Shown: positions 10,101 through 19,147, numbered from the stretch's first letter. The stretch: DNA of 64,000 nt from Magnetococcales bacterium (GCA_002753565.1 PEAM01000015.1:27073-91072), one strand, 5' to 3'. The notes: generated from the letters alone by a model not told the origin. A program made the numbers and translations.

Positions 10101-13100
10101 AACCATCCAGCTTACCATCGATAGCGTCAACGACGCCCCCACACTGGATATCAGCGCCAGCCCCGCCTTCATTGGCGTTGCCGTTAACGATACCAACCCT
10201 TTGGGTATGAGTGTGGCCGATCTGGTTGTGGACGGCTCTTTTTCGGATGACGATCTGGATTCCGAAAGTATTGCCATCACCTATATCGATAACAGCTTTG
10301 GCAGTTGGCAGTTTTCCATTGATGGGGGTAGCCATTGGGATGTGATGAGCCAAACGGCTGGTGCCGCGGTAGACTTGACCGCTTCAGCCCGATTGTTATC
10401 AGCCGACGATCTGCTGCGCTTTGTCTCCGACGGGGTGACCCCTGGGGATTATTCCCTCCGTTTTCGGGCTTGGGATCAGAGCGTTGGTAGCCCAGGGGAG
10501 ACCTTGGATGCAAGCTCTACCGGAGGGGATACCCCCTTCAGTATCGCCGAAGAGAGTGCAACCATCCATGTGGATGCCAATGGTCAAAACCACCATACCC
10601 AGGCAACGGACAGCTCTTGGCACACCGCCAGCAACTGGTCCATGGGGGTGTTGCCCACCGCCGCCCACGATGTCACTCTCGCTGCCACCGGAACCAGGGT
10701 TAGCCATGATGATGGCTCGGTTACCCCTCTTTTTAGTTTGACGGCCAACGAAGACCTTACCCTCTCCAATGGTGGGGTGTTGGAGATATCCCAAGCCTCC
10801 ACCATCGCCGCAGGAAAAACCCTTTCAGTTGAAGAGGGTATCCTCAGAGGGACCGGTTTGCTGAATGTCAGCGGTACCCTTGCCAGCCACGAAGGGACGA
10901 TATCCCTAGCCACTCATCTGGATGCAGGTGGAACCTTCAAGGCGAACCAATCTGGTCAGACTATTGCGGTTGAAGGGGCGTTCAGCACCGATGCCAATAG
11001 CACGATACTGGTGGGCCAGGGTGGTGGTGATGCCCATGGCACTCTGACCTTCGCTTCGGGCTTTATTAACGCCGGCACCTTGAAAATAGATAACGATAGC
11101 TCAGCCAGCATGAACAGCTCCCTCTCGGTAACCAGCGGCTCCCTTGCCAACACCGGGACCATCCAATCTCTGGATTCCAACGGCGGTGGTGGCAGCCGAA
11201 CCCTGACGGCGGATATTCTCAACGGCATAGGAGGCACCCTGGATATCGATGCCAACCTGACCCTGGTGGGCAATCTAGAGAGCTCTCTGGGCACCATCGA
11301 CATCCTTGCCGGTAAAATTTTGACCCTGAGCGGCACCACCCTGGGGGTTGACGCTGCAACAACCTTGACAGGTGGCGGGACCATCGCCTTGAGTGGCAAC
11401 TCGACTCTCTCGGTTGGCGCGGGGGGCTACACCCATGATACCAGCTTGATCAACCTGAGCCTGGATAGTGGTGCGGTTACCACTACCGGGAGCGGTACCC
11501 TCTCTGTTACGGGAGATTGGAACCTTCGCGGTACCAATGATCGGTTCGATGTGGTGGTGGATAAGTCGGCCACCGGTACTCTTACCCTCCAGGCCAACAA
11601 CAGCTATGGCGACTCTACCCAGACCTTCAGTAAGGGGCTGATCAACAGCGGTTCTCTTTCATTGGCAGGGTACAACTATAACGATGTTCTCTTAACAATC
11701 GGAGCCGATGCTGTACTCGACAACAGCGGAACCCTGAGTGTCGACGGGGATTTTTATGGCAGCAAAACCCTTGCCGGTTCGGTGACAAACCGTGGCATCT
11801 TGCAACTCAATGGAGACAGCCTGACAATAACCAACAGCGACACCACCTTTGACACCACATCGGGCACCATCAACTTAAACAGTGGCTACACCCTCACCAT
11901 CAACCAAGGTACGGTGCTGTTTGGCGCCGACACGGTGCTGAGCGGCAGCGGTACCCTCAATTTGACAGGCGCCGTCGATCTGGATCTTGGCAGCGAGGGG
12001 TATACCCACAGGGCCACCGCCAGTACCGATTTAAGATTGGGTGGTGAGGTGACGGTTAGAGGCAGTGGTGGGCTGACCAATGCGGGTGTTCTTACGCTGC
12101 GTGGTGTGGGGGACAGCTTCGAGACCAGCGTCACCAATCAGGCCGGCACCGGCGTAGCGTTAACCATCCTGGCCAACAACAGCTACGGTCAGACCACCCA
12201 AACGTTCAACCAGGGGCTGACCAACGAGGGTGTACTGAATCTGGACGGCTACACCTATAACAATCTTCTGGTCGACATAGCCAGCGGTCAGGCGCTGGAT
12301 AACAGCGGCACCCTGTTGGTTGGCGGCGATTTTTACGGCAGCAAGAGCATTGTCGGCAAGGTGAACAACAGCGGTACCATTGAACTGAACGGGGACAGCC
12401 TCACTGTCAGCAACAGCGGCACCACCTTTGATACCTCTGACGGCACCATCAACTTAAACAGTGGCTACACCCTCACCATCAACCAAGGTACGGTGCTGTT
12501 TGGCGCCGACACGGTGCTGAGCGGCAGCGGTACCCTCAATTTGACAGGCGCCGTCGATCTGGATCTTGGCAGCGAGGGGTATACCCACAGGGCCACCGCC
12601 AGTACCGATTTAAGATTGGGTGGTGAGGTGACGGTTAGAGGCAGTGGTGGGCTGACCAATGCGGGTGTTCTTACGCTGCGTGGTGTGGGGGACAGCTTCG
12701 AGACCAGCGTCACCAATCAGGCCGGCACCGGCGTAGCGTTAACCATCCTGGCCAACAACAGCTACGGTCAGACCACCCAAACGTTCAACCAGGGGCTGAC
12801 CAACGAGGGTGTACTGAATCTGGACGGCTACACCTATAACAATCTTCTGGTCGACATAGCCAGCGGTCAGGCGCTGGATAACAGCGGCACCCTGTTGGTT
12901 GGCGGCGATTTTTACGGCAGCAAGAGCATTGTCGGCAAGGTGAACAACAGCGGTACCATTGAACTGAACGGGGATAGCCTCACTGTCAGCAACAGCGGCA
13001 CCACCTTCGATACCACTGCGGGCAGGTTGGATGTCGCAAGCTCCCACACCCTCACCCTCAGCGGTGGTACGGTGCAGTTTGGAGCGGGCACCGTACTGAG

Positions 13101-14814
13101 CGGCAGTGGTACGGTCAATCTGGCCGGCACCGTCGATCTGGATCTGGGCAATGAGGGGTATACCCATACGACAACCAGTACCAACTTGAATTTTGGTGGG
13201 GTGGTGACCGTGCGGGGGGCAGGGGGGTTGACCAATAGTGGCCATCTGGCTCTGAGAGGTGTTGATGACACCTTCGATACCACCGTCACCAATAGTTCCG
13301 AGTCGGGATCTCTGCTAGCCATCCAGGCCAACAACAGTTACGGTCACTCCACTCAAACCTTCAATCAGGGGTTGACCAACAACGGCACCATGAATCTGGA
13401 AGGGTACACCTACAACAATATTCTGGTGAAAATAGGCGAAGGCCACACCCTGGATAACAGCGGCACCCTTAAGGTGGAGGGGGACTATTATGGCGCCAAA
13501 ACCATTCAAGGTGAGGTTGATAACAGTGGTACCATCGAGTTGAACGGGGATAGCCTTGTCATCACCGGCTCTGTTCATAACAGCGGGGGTACGTTGGATA
13601 TTGCTTCCAGCACCACCTTGACCGTCAACGGCGGAACAGAGTCCACTGTCAGCAATACCGGAGGGGGTACCATTCAAGGTTCGGGAACGCTCAACCTGAC
13701 TTCTGCCAACACCAACTTGATCAACAACGCCTCCATTACCCCAGGGAGTGATGGTACGGCAGGCTCTCTGACCATCTCGGGCAACCTTGTGCTGGGCAGT
13801 GACTCCCGCCTTGCCATCGATCTGGGAGGAACCACCCCCGGCAGTCAGCATGATCTGTTAACCGTCTCCGGCAACGCCCAGTTGGACGGTGTACTGGACC
13901 TCTCCCTGATCAACTCTTTTGAGTCAACCATCAGTGCGGGCAATAGTTTCAAGGTGATGACCTTTGCAAGCCGCTCGGGAGAGTTTGACACCATTGTGGG
14001 GCTGGATCAAAACAGCTCCCTTTTCTTTAAAACCACCTATACCGATACCGATGTGACCATCCAGGCGGTTGATATTGCGTTCCTGGGCAGCTCGGATACC
14101 AGCGGAGATGATCTGTTATCCGGGCTGGCCGGCGATGATGTTCTGAACGGGGAAGCTGGAGATGACCAGCTTTTTGGTGGTGCGGGGGATGATATTCTCA
14201 ACGGGGGTGACGGGGATGATCGTCTGGTTGGAGGCGAGGGTGTCGACTTCTTGAATGGGGGTGATGGCAACGACTCTCTGGATGGGGGTGACGGTAATGA
14301 TCTCCTTATAGGTGGCAAAGGTGCCGATCAACTCGTTGGGGGGGCGGGAAGTGATCTGTTTCACTATGCATCTCCAGAGGATTTGGAGGGCGCAAGTGTC
14401 ACATCTCTGGCTGACTCTATTACAGACTTTCATCCGGGAACAGACTCTATTGGCCTCTCAACGGATGGTTTTTCCGGTTTGGGTGGCTCTCTTAGTCAGG
14501 GCAGCAACTATTTTGCGATCGGCTGGAGCGGTATCGATCGTGCTGCTCTGGATACCGCTCTCTCTGATGGCTCCATAGAGGCCGAGGCAACCCTCTTGGA
14601 GGGGGGAGATTGGGATGTGACCGATGGGCAGGATTATATAGCGTTCCTGAATTTTATCGATAGCGATGATGGTCTTGACAGTGGGGATTTCCTCCTCTTT
14701 GACCACGATGATGCCACCGCGGGTCTGTCGGTTCTTGCCCGGTTGGACGCGCTGGATGGGGAGCCGTTATCTGTCGCTGACTTTACCCTGTCTGGCAGTG
14801 GTTCGGCTGAGTAG
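7171..14814 (+). CDS. Giant FecR-domain / RTX adhesin, probably type I secreted
   Basis: This 2547-residue protein has no N-terminal signal peptide. In order it has: a FecR-like domain (about 110-235, with TPVAQIGVRGTTV); a Glu-rich acidic linker (about 305-430) and a Pro-rich stretch; a segment with a DADNDGVLDG calcium-site-like motif (about 590); a cadherin-like/VCBS-type domain (about 890-990, DYHGTDSFSIRVDDG); a long Gly/Asn/Thr-rich beta-solenoid (about 1150-2140) with about 193-residue units; RTX nonapeptides (about 2305-2395, GGAGDDxLxGG type); and a C-terminal target region. Family knowledge: calcium-folded surface adhesins exported by type I secretion. No TolC/HlyB/HlyD genes lie nearby, so the exporter is elsewhere. 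The ATG at 7171 follows AGG with normal spacing. Confidence 0.9.
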   Translation: MKREVGSQTSGPFEMYTYALDAVGLESLVIPGGHLLLRADFFRLGDDLILRGSGEEAGQSVRVTSYFSQPNPPTLQTVSGAQISADLAAHLAGPVAPGMEVMAGGEGVDSTAIGYVETLVGEVVVVRSGLKLVAEKGMALQEGDRLETGEEGRVGLVYGDDTTVSLGGNGRMVIEEMSYDPAAGVGRSSTTVVQGTFSFVSGGVAKLGEEAMVFKTPVAQIGVRGTTVAGTAGAEGSENSFTLLQDADGGVGSISVTNSAGTQLLSQPNQTTTVTSFFVSPVKPFLISSAQVEQHYGATIQARPTPSRRSRESEDSREEDAEAQDEGEGEPVEEQPPEKEEEKAQNTAGEGEEGPGEGEEEQEQEKKPSDGEGKPQPEGDDEERQSPPFDGEGLADEPDKPEMESPKRRLQQEGEGREGRDDLAPKLPLTEGQEMPPGEGALSDGGPLSGLNLTTKPNVPAGDQPDGPPPPGSPVFSPGKTWSGEMPPLGPAGSQEKGYSFQVNPAGGSEIDLTPQSFSAPERPPLNQSSQPISQPSRDDGGGYGEENPKPALTSEPVLDATSEPTPTPTAQPALPTKGSAIDGYIKNALVFADADNDGVLDGSENHTQTDDNGDFSLVAGNHPLVVKGGIDISTGLSFTGLMKAPPGATMVTPLTSLMVELVNAGVASSAGEAESILSHALGIPAGSDLLHLDPIQAVKNGDANGPLIMSAAIQVQNTVAQAAAVLQGADSQTDEQAAFQAVFKSLAAKIQTAGTSINLTDATQMEDLITRAAKDSLGFSGDTLTRVESAMGHVALIITHSNGTAKLLESQSGESLLAQLAKVAHVAQGTGSEWIRQATDPDNTSFSFGDGSDSGVLNALTHGLGTLVNDAQVNQSDGTTSTTTATITPPTANYIPIVTGVVTSSTLEDTDLSGQTTASDSDGDTLTYTVLSQGSHGSATIDDSSGAWQYTPDTDYHGTDSFSIRVDDGNQGKATQTIQLTIDSVNDAPTLDISASPAFIGVAVNDTNPLGMSVADLVVDGSFSDDDLDSESIAITYIDNSFGSWQFSIDGGSHWDVMSQTAGAAVDLTASARLLSADDLLRFVSDGVTPGDYSLRFRAWDQSVGSPGETLDASSTGGDTPFSIAEESATIHVDANGQNHHTQATDSSWHTASNWSMGVLPTAAHDVTLAATGTRVSHDDGSVTPLFSLTANEDLTLSNGGVLEISQASTIAAGKTLSVEEGILRGTGLLNVSGTLASHEGTISLATHLDAGGTFKANQSGQTIAVEGAFSTDANSTILVGQGGGDAHGTLTFASGFINAGTLKIDNDSSASMNSSLSVTSGSLANTGTIQSLDSNGGGGSRTLTADILNGIGGTLDIDANLTLVGNLESSLGTIDILAGKILTLSGTTLGVDAATTLTGGGTIALSGNSTLSVGAGGYTHDTSLINLSLDSGAVTTTGSGTLSVTGDWNLRGTNDRFDVVVDKSATGTLTLQANNSYGDSTQTFSKGLINSGSLSLAGYNYNDVLLTIGADAVLDNSGTLSVDGDFYGSKTLAGSVTNRGILQLNGDSLTITNSDTTFDTTSGTINLNSGYTLTINQGTVLFGADTVLSGSGTLNLTGAVDLDLGSEGYTHRATASTDLRLGGEVTVRGSGGLTNAGVLTLRGVGDSFETSVTNQAGTGVALTILANNSYGQTTQTFNQGLTNEGVLNLDGYTYNNLLVDIASGQALDNSGTLLVGGDFYGSKSIVGKVNNSGTIELNGDSLTVSNSGTTFDTSDGTINLNSGYTLTINQGTVLFGADTVLSGSGTLNLTGAVDLDLGSEGYTHRATASTDLRLGGEVTVRGSGGLTNAGVLTLRGVGDSFETSVTNQAGTGVALTILANNSYGQTTQTFNQGLTNEGVLNLDGYTYNNLLVDIASGQALDNSGTLLVGGDFYGSKSIVGKVNNSGTIELNGDSLTVSNSGTTFDTTAGRLDVASSHTLTLSGGTVQFGAGTVLSGSGTVNLAGTVDLDLGNEGYTHTTTSTNLNFGGVVTVRGAGGLTNSGHLALRGVDDTFDTTVTNSSESGSLLAIQANNSYGHSTQTFNQGLTNNGTMNLEGYTYNNILVKIGEGHTLDNSGTLKVEGDYYGAKTIQGEVDNSGTIELNGDSLVITGSVHNSGGTLDIASSTTLTVNGGTESTVSNTGGGTIQGSGTLNLTSANTNLINNASITPGSDGTAGSLTISGNLVLGSDSRLAIDLGGTTPGSQHDLLTVSGNAQLDGVLDLSLINSFESTISAGNSFKVMTFASRSGEFDTIVGLDQNSSLFFKTTYTDTDVTIQAVDIAFLGSSDTSGDDLLSGLAGDDVLNGEAGDDQLFGGAGDDILNGGDGDDRLVGGEGVDFLNGGDGNDSLDGGDGNDLLIGGKGADQLVGGAGSDLFHYASPEDLEGASVTSLADSITDFHPGTDSIGLSTDGFSGLGGSLSQGSNYFAIGWSGIDRAALDTALSDGSIEAEATLLEGGDWDVTDGQDYIAFLNFIDSDDGLDSGDFLLFDHDDATAGLSVLARLDALDGEPLSVADFTLSGSGSAE
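11863..12395 (+). repeat. Tandem repeat copy 1 in the adhesin solenoid (579-base period)
   Basis: By base-by-base reading of sampled stretches, this segment matches 12442-12974 with an offset of 579 bases, equal to 193 codons, so the frame is kept. Identity starts at GGCACCATC and ends where GGGGACAGC becomes GGGGATAGC. Flanking units upstream and downstream encode related but diverged repeats. Confidence 0.85.
12442..12974 (+). repeat. Tandem repeat copy 2 in the adhesin solenoid
   Basis: This is the second copy of the 193-codon unit. Such near-perfect DNA identity inside an otherwise diverged repeat array points to a recent duplication or gene conversion. A repeat of this length could also cause misassembly in short-read data, so copy number here should be treated with care. 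Confidence 0.85.
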
Positions 14815-14963
14815 AACCCTCCCTTCGCCCTTCTCTCCTCCAAACAGGATGATAGAGACGTTATGGCCTGTTTAGATAAGGTTTACCAGTGCTTTAAACC
14901 AAACAATCTGCTACGATCATCAAGATGAAAATATAACCGGAAAATTAGGAGAACTTGCCCTCT

Positions 14964-16922
14964 ATGTCCTTTCCCAAACTCCCCCAGAAAATCCTTGTCG
15001 CTGCTCTGATCTTTACCCTGGCCGGACTCTATACCATTACCCTTGTTCCGACCGTTGAGGTGGCGTGGGTGATGGGGTTTCTCTACTTTACCATCTTTCT
15101 TTTTGTCTTCGAGGTGGTTGGTGTCGATGTTGCCGCTCTGTTGGTGATGGTCATGTTGGGGTTGACCAACCTTTTTGCGCCGGCCATGGGGCTGGAAAAA
15201 GGGCTGGTAGATAATCAGCAGCTGTTCAACGGCTTTGCCTCCAATGCCGTGATCTCCATTATTGCCGTCATGATTATCGGGTCTGGGCTGGATAAGACCG
15301 GCATCATGAGTAAAATGGCTGTCCTGATCATGCGGGTGGGAGGTACCTCTGAAAGCCGTGTTATACCGATTATCTCCAGCACCGTCGGTATTATCTCCAG
15401 CTTCATGCAAAATGTCGGTGCAGCCGCCCTTTTTATTCCTGTGGTCAGTCGCATCTCGGCCCGCAGTGGTCTGCCCATGTCCCGGTTGCTGATGCCCATG
15501 GGCTTTTGTGCCATTCTGGGTGGTACGGTCACCATGGTTGGCTCCAGCCCCCTCATTCTGCTCAACGATCTGATACTCAACTCCAATGCCACCTTGCCTG
15601 CAGATAAACAGATGGAGACCTGGGGGCTGTTCTCTGTCACACCAGTGGGGCTGGCTCTGATGGTGACCGGCATTCTCTATTTTGTCATTGCCGGACGGTA
15701 TGTTCTCCCCAAGTCAGGGGGTAAAGGGGCGTTGGCTATCAGCCCCATGGACTATTTCCAGGAAGTGTACGGCTTGGACTACGTCCTCTGTGTCGTCTCC
15801 CTGACCAAAAAAAGCAAGATGGATGGCAAAACCCTGTTTGATGTCGAACACGATGTGGACCACCATAAAATCCGCGTGATTGCCGCGACCCGTCTGACGG
15901 GTCAGGTGGTTATGGGCCACAACGGGATGGATCGAGATTTCTTATTGAAAAACGGCATGCAGTTGGGTGTGATGGGCGTCAAAGAGGAGATTGCCGACTG
16001 GGCCAAGGATTGGGGCTGTAAAATCCAAAAGGATCTCGGGGTCTTTTCCGAAGCACTCTCCGATAGCAAAGCCGGTATTGCCGAGGTGGTTATTCCACCC
16101 GGCTCCCATATGATTGGAAAGAGCGCTCGGGATGTCTGGTTGCGGAAAACAACCGGTATCTCCATGGTTGGTTTGCATCGTAATGGCAAAACCCTGCAAG
16201 AGGGCGAGGGGATTCGCACCTTGCCCCTGCAGGCCGGTGACACCATGGTGGTTCATACCAGTTGGGAGAGTCTGGCCCGTCTGGAGAAAGACCGTAACTA
16301 TCTGGTGGTAACAACGGAGTATCCCAAAGAGGAGTTGCGCCCCCATAAAGTGGTCTGGGCCGGATTTTTCTTTGCCGTCGCTCTATCCATGGTGCTGTTT
16401 ACCGACCTGAGACTCTCCGTCTCTCTGTTGACGGGAGCCTTGGGTATGGTTCTTTCGGGTGTTCTCACCATTGATGAGGCTTATGAGGCGGTAAGCTGGA
16501 AGACGGTTTTCTTGCTGGCCAGCCTGATTCCCCTGGGTGGAGCGGTTGAAAACTCCGGTACAGCCGCCTGGATCGCCCAGGAGGTCTTGAGCACTTTAGG
16601 CGAAACACCCATATGGGTGCTGCAGACAGCCATCGCCCTCTTATCTACCTTTTTCACCTTGGTCATGTCCAATGTGGGAGCAACGGTTCTGCTGGTTCCT
16701 CTGGCGGTTAATATTGCCGTCGGAGCTGGGGCCGATCCTGCCGTTTTTGCTTTGACCGTCGCCCTGGCTACCTCCAACTCCTTTCTCATTCCTACCCATC
16801 AGGTTAATGCCCTGATCATGGGGCCGGCTGGCTATCGGGTCGTGGATTTCATGCGAGCCGGTGGGGTGATGACGGTACTGTTTTTGGTTGTGTTGATGGT
16901 GATGATGGGGATTGTCTATTGA
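14964..16922 (+). CDS. SLC13/DASS-type membrane transporter with two RCK_C (TrkA-C) domains
   Basis: This 652-residue inner-membrane protein has two membrane halves of about five helices each, around a cytoplasmic middle part (about 260-455). The middle part has two TrkA-C-like units, seen by the repeated 'GDTMVVHTSWESL'-type ends. The transport halves carry the paired signatures FMQNVGAAALFIPV and VMSNVGATVLLVPLAV, plus ATSNSFLIPTHQVNALI near the end. Family knowledge: such proteins are Na+-coupled anion or sulfate/dicarboxylate permeases, often sulfate-linked in bacteria; the substrate here is not determined. The ATG at 14964 is preferred over an in-frame TTG at 14955, because AGGAGA (14947-14952) is correctly spaced for the former. 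The gene is 38 bases upstream of ggt. Confidence 0.88.
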   Translation: MSFPKLPQKILVAALIFTLAGLYTITLVPTVEVAWVMGFLYFTIFLFVFEVVGVDVAALLVMVMLGLTNLFAPAMGLEKGLVDNQQLFNGFASNAVISIIAVMIIGSGLDKTGIMSKMAVLIMRVGGTSESRVIPIISSTVGIISSFMQNVGAAALFIPVVSRISARSGLPMSRLLMPMGFCAILGGTVTMVGSSPLILLNDLILNSNATLPADKQMETWGLFSVTPVGLALMVTGILYFVIAGRYVLPKSGGKGALAISPMDYFQEVYGLDYVLCVVSLTKKSKMDGKTLFDVEHDVDHHKIRVIAATRLTGQVVMGHNGMDRDFLLKNGMQLGVMGVKEEIADWAKDWGCKIQKDLGVFSEALSDSKAGIAEVVIPPGSHMIGKSARDVWLRKTTGISMVGLHRNGKTLQEGEGIRTLPLQAGDTMVVHTSWESLARLEKDRNYLVVTTEYPKEELRPHKVVWAGFFFAVALSMVLFTDLRLSVSLLTGALGMVLSGVLTIDEAYEAVSWKTVFLLASLIPLGGAVENSGTAAWIAQEVLSTLGETPIWVLQTAIALLSTFFTLVMSNVGATVLLVPLAVNIAVGAGADPAVFALTVALATSNSFLIPTHQVNALIMGPAGYRVVDFMRAGGVMTVLFLVVLMVMMGIVY

Positions 16923-16960
16923 TGGCACCGTAAACAGAACACTATTCAGGTATCCTAACC

Positions 16961-18667
16961 ATGTGGAAAAATCTTGGTTTTATCCTGTTGCTTCTCTGCC
17001 TGGCCAACATAGCCACGGCAGAGGGTGCTGCTCCCCCAGAGCCAAACCGCTTTATGATCGTGGCGGCCAACCCGTTGGCGGTTGAGGCTGGGTATGAGGT
17101 TTTAAAGAAAGGTGGCAGCGCTCTGGATGCCGCCGTCGCCGTGCAGATGGTTCTCTCCCTGGTCGAGCCACAATCTTCCGGTATTGGCGGAGGGGCGTTT
17201 CTGCTGCATTGGGATAACACCAAGAAAAAACTCTCTGCCTATGATGGACGAGAAACGGCTCCTGCAGCCGCCAGGGCAAACCGTTTTTTGCTTCCTGATA
17301 GCCTTCAGCCCCAGGCCTTCTACCAAGCTGTGGTGGGGGGGCTTTCGGTTGGGGTTCCAGGGGTTGTTGGCATGTTGGGCAAGGCCCATGAGAATCATGG
17401 TAGAACACCTTGGGCAGAACTTTTTACCCCGGCAAGGGATTTGGCCCAGGATGGTTTTGTGGTCTCTCCTCGTCTCTCTGCACAGTTGACTAAAGACCCC
17501 TATTTAAAAAACAGCCCCACCGCCCGTTTTTACTTCTACAACAGTGACGGAACCCCCAAAAAACGGTTGGTTAACCCGGCCTATGCCCAGACCCTTCAGC
17601 GTCTGGCAGAGCGTGGGGCTGAAGGGTTCTATACCGGCTCCCTCGCTGAGGATATTGTCGATACGGTACGCCACGCTCAACCGCCGGGGGATCTGACTCT
17701 GGCCGACATGAGGGGATATGAAGCCAAACAACGTCAGCCAATATGTCATCTCTACCGCACCAATCGGTTGTGTTCCATACCTCCCCCAACTTCGGGAGGT
17801 ATCGCTGTTCTGCAGCTTTTGGGGATTTTAGATCATTTTGAGGTGGGGGATAAATCCCACCATTCCGCCGAGATGGTTCATCTGTTTACCCAGGCTCAAC
17901 GTCTGGTTTTTGCTGATCGTGACTATTTTGTGGCCGACTCAGACTTTGTTCCGGTCCCTATCAAGGAGCTGCTGGATGGTGACTACTTAAAGCGACGTGC
18001 CAAGGCTATAGATCCCAGCCGTGACAGGGGAAAAGCGAGTCGTGGCAACCCCCAAGGCAACGCCTCCTATTTTCGAGAGGGGGGAGAAGAGTTCTCTCTG
18101 CCCTCCACCTCCCATATCTCTATTGTCGATGGTTGGGGGAGTGCTGTTTCCATGACCACATCCGTTGAAAACCGTTTCGGCTCACGGCTGATGGTGGGTG
18201 GATTTTTATTGAACAATCAGCTTACAGACTTTACCTTTGTTCCGACATTAAAGGGCCAGCCTGTTGCCAACCGGGTTGAGCCGGGAAAACGGCCCAGAAG
18301 CTCCATGGCCCCTGTCATGGTATTCGATCTGGACGGTAACTTACGCATTGTTGCAGGGTCTCCGGGTGGTAGCCGGATTATTGGTTACGTTGCCCAAACT
18401 CTATGGAACCTGATGGCGTGGGGGCTTGATCCACAATCTGCGGTTGCAGCCGCCCATGTTGGCAACCGCAATGGGGTAACCGAACTGGAAAAGGGAACCT
18501 CTCTCGAATCCCATAAAGCCAAATTGGAGAGCATGGGCCATTCAGTCATAATAAAAGCCATGACCAGTGGTCTGAACGTCATTACCCTGAAAGAGGGTGT
18601 GCTTCAAGGGGGAACAGACCCTCGACGGGAAGGTAGGGTGATGTGGGGTACGGTGACACCACAGTAA
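16961..18667 (+). CDS. ggt: Gamma-glutamyltransferase (glutathione hydrolase) precursor
   Basis: This 568-residue periplasmic enzyme has a signal peptide (about 1-21, ending in ATAEG). It shows the family signatures: SGIGGGAFLL in the large subunit, the autocleavage and catalytic Thr T383 in PSTSHISIVD at the head of the small subunit, FLLNNQLTDF, RPRSSMAP, and the Gly-rich SPGGSRIIGY loop. Length matches the usual about 570-580. It transfers or hydrolyses the gamma-glutamyl group of glutathione and yields Cys-Gly. Following a putative SLC13 anion carrier, it may take part in periplasmic sulfur or amino-acid scavenging, which is inference from position. Confidence 0.95.
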   Translation: MWKNLGFILLLLCLANIATAEGAAPPEPNRFMIVAANPLAVEAGYEVLKKGGSALDAAVAVQMVLSLVEPQSSGIGGGAFLLHWDNTKKKLSAYDGRETAPAAARANRFLLPDSLQPQAFYQAVVGGLSVGVPGVVGMLGKAHENHGRTPWAELFTPARDLAQDGFVVSPRLSAQLTKDPYLKNSPTARFYFYNSDGTPKKRLVNPAYAQTLQRLAERGAEGFYTGSLAEDIVDTVRHAQPPGDLTLADMRGYEAKQRQPICHLYRTNRLCSIPPPTSGGIAVLQLLGILDHFEVGDKSHHSAEMVHLFTQAQRLVFADRDYFVADSDFVPVPIKELLDGDYLKRRAKAIDPSRDRGKASRGNPQGNASYFREGGEEFSLPSTSHISIVDGWGSAVSMTTSVENRFGSRLMVGGFLLNNQLTDFTFVPTLKGQPVANRVEPGKRPRSSMAPVMVFDLDGNLRIVAGSPGGSRIIGYVAQTLWNLMAWGLDPQSAVAAAHVGNRNGVTELEKGTSLESHKAKLESMGHSVIIKAMTSGLNVITLKEGVLQGGTDPRREGRVMWGTVTPQ

Positions 18668-18690
18668 GATTTGATAGAGGGGACATAAGC

Positions 18691-18760
18691 CCGGTCTCGG
18701 TTAGCCAGCTCCAGGTAGTAGGGGGCTGCAAGCCCTCCTTAAGGAGGTGCGGCTAACGGC
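18691..18760. other. Structured inverted-repeat element between ggt and a convergent gene
   Basis: Outer arms GTTAGCC (18700-18706) and GGCTAAC (18751-18757) enclose a second hairpin GGGCT-GCA-AGCCC (18723-18735) and a perfect 14-base palindrome CCTCCTTAAGGAGG (18734-18747 region). The whole could fold as a branched RNA on either strand. There is no T tract. It lies between convergent genes, so a two-way terminator or a small mobile palindrome is plausible. Confidence 0.4.
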
Positions 18761-18772
18761 AGTATTCCAGGA

Positions 18773-19147
18773 TTATATCTGCAGATAGTTTTCGTAGAAC
18801 GTTCTGGCACTGATGTTTTGTGAACAGGCCTTGCAGATGAACCGCTCCAGTTTTTCCGGGTCACCAAAAATACCCTCCTCCTTGTTTACATCAAAAAAGT
18901 GCTGACAGACCTGGCACTTTTTCACATCACTCTTCTGGCGGTCCAGATCAGCAACCACCTCAAGAGCCAGATCTCGAAACGGTATGAAACCGGGGCAGGA
19001 GATCGCATTGTTAGCGGTATCGAATGAAATTTCCGGGTAGTTCATGTTCTGGATGATAAAGAGCCAATATTTTGCATCAAACTGTTGTTTAATGAGCGTA
19101 TTAGCCTCATCCAAGGAGTAGGTGTTGAACGGTTGATTTGATTTCAT
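18773..19147 (-). CDS. Hypothetical protein with a zinc-ribbon-like Cys pattern
   Basis: I do not recognise a family. The 124-residue protein has paired cysteines, KKCQVCQHF and ICKACSQN, about 30 residues apart near the C-terminus (about residues 77-110). That spacing suits a zinc-binding ribbon. The N-terminal half is mixed alpha/beta without a membrane segment or signal peptide, so it is probably cytoplasmic. Normal coding codon use and lack of overlap support a real gene. It is monocistronic or paired with the GFA-type gene 55 bases upstream on the same strand. Confidence 0.65.
   Translation of the reverse strand: MKSNQPFNTYSLDEANTLIKQQFDAKYWLFIIQNMNYPEISFDTANNAISCPGFIPFRDLALEVVADLDRQKSDVKKCQVCQHFFDVNKEEGIFGDPEKLERFICKACSQNISARTFYENYLQI

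Noticed and set aside
11886..12716. Two identical 83-codon minus-strand frames
   Set aside because: They are shadows of the two identical adhesin repeats, not a duplicated small gene.
11863..12974. Possible CRISPR array or insertion-sequence pair
   Set aside because: The units are 579-base coding repeats in one reading frame without spacers or terminal inverted repeats.
14842..14899. AAACAGG/CCTGTTT and GGTTTA/TAAACC inverted repeats after the adhesin gene
   Set aside because: Arms are short, loops long or unpaired, and no T tract follows, so I do not call a terminator.
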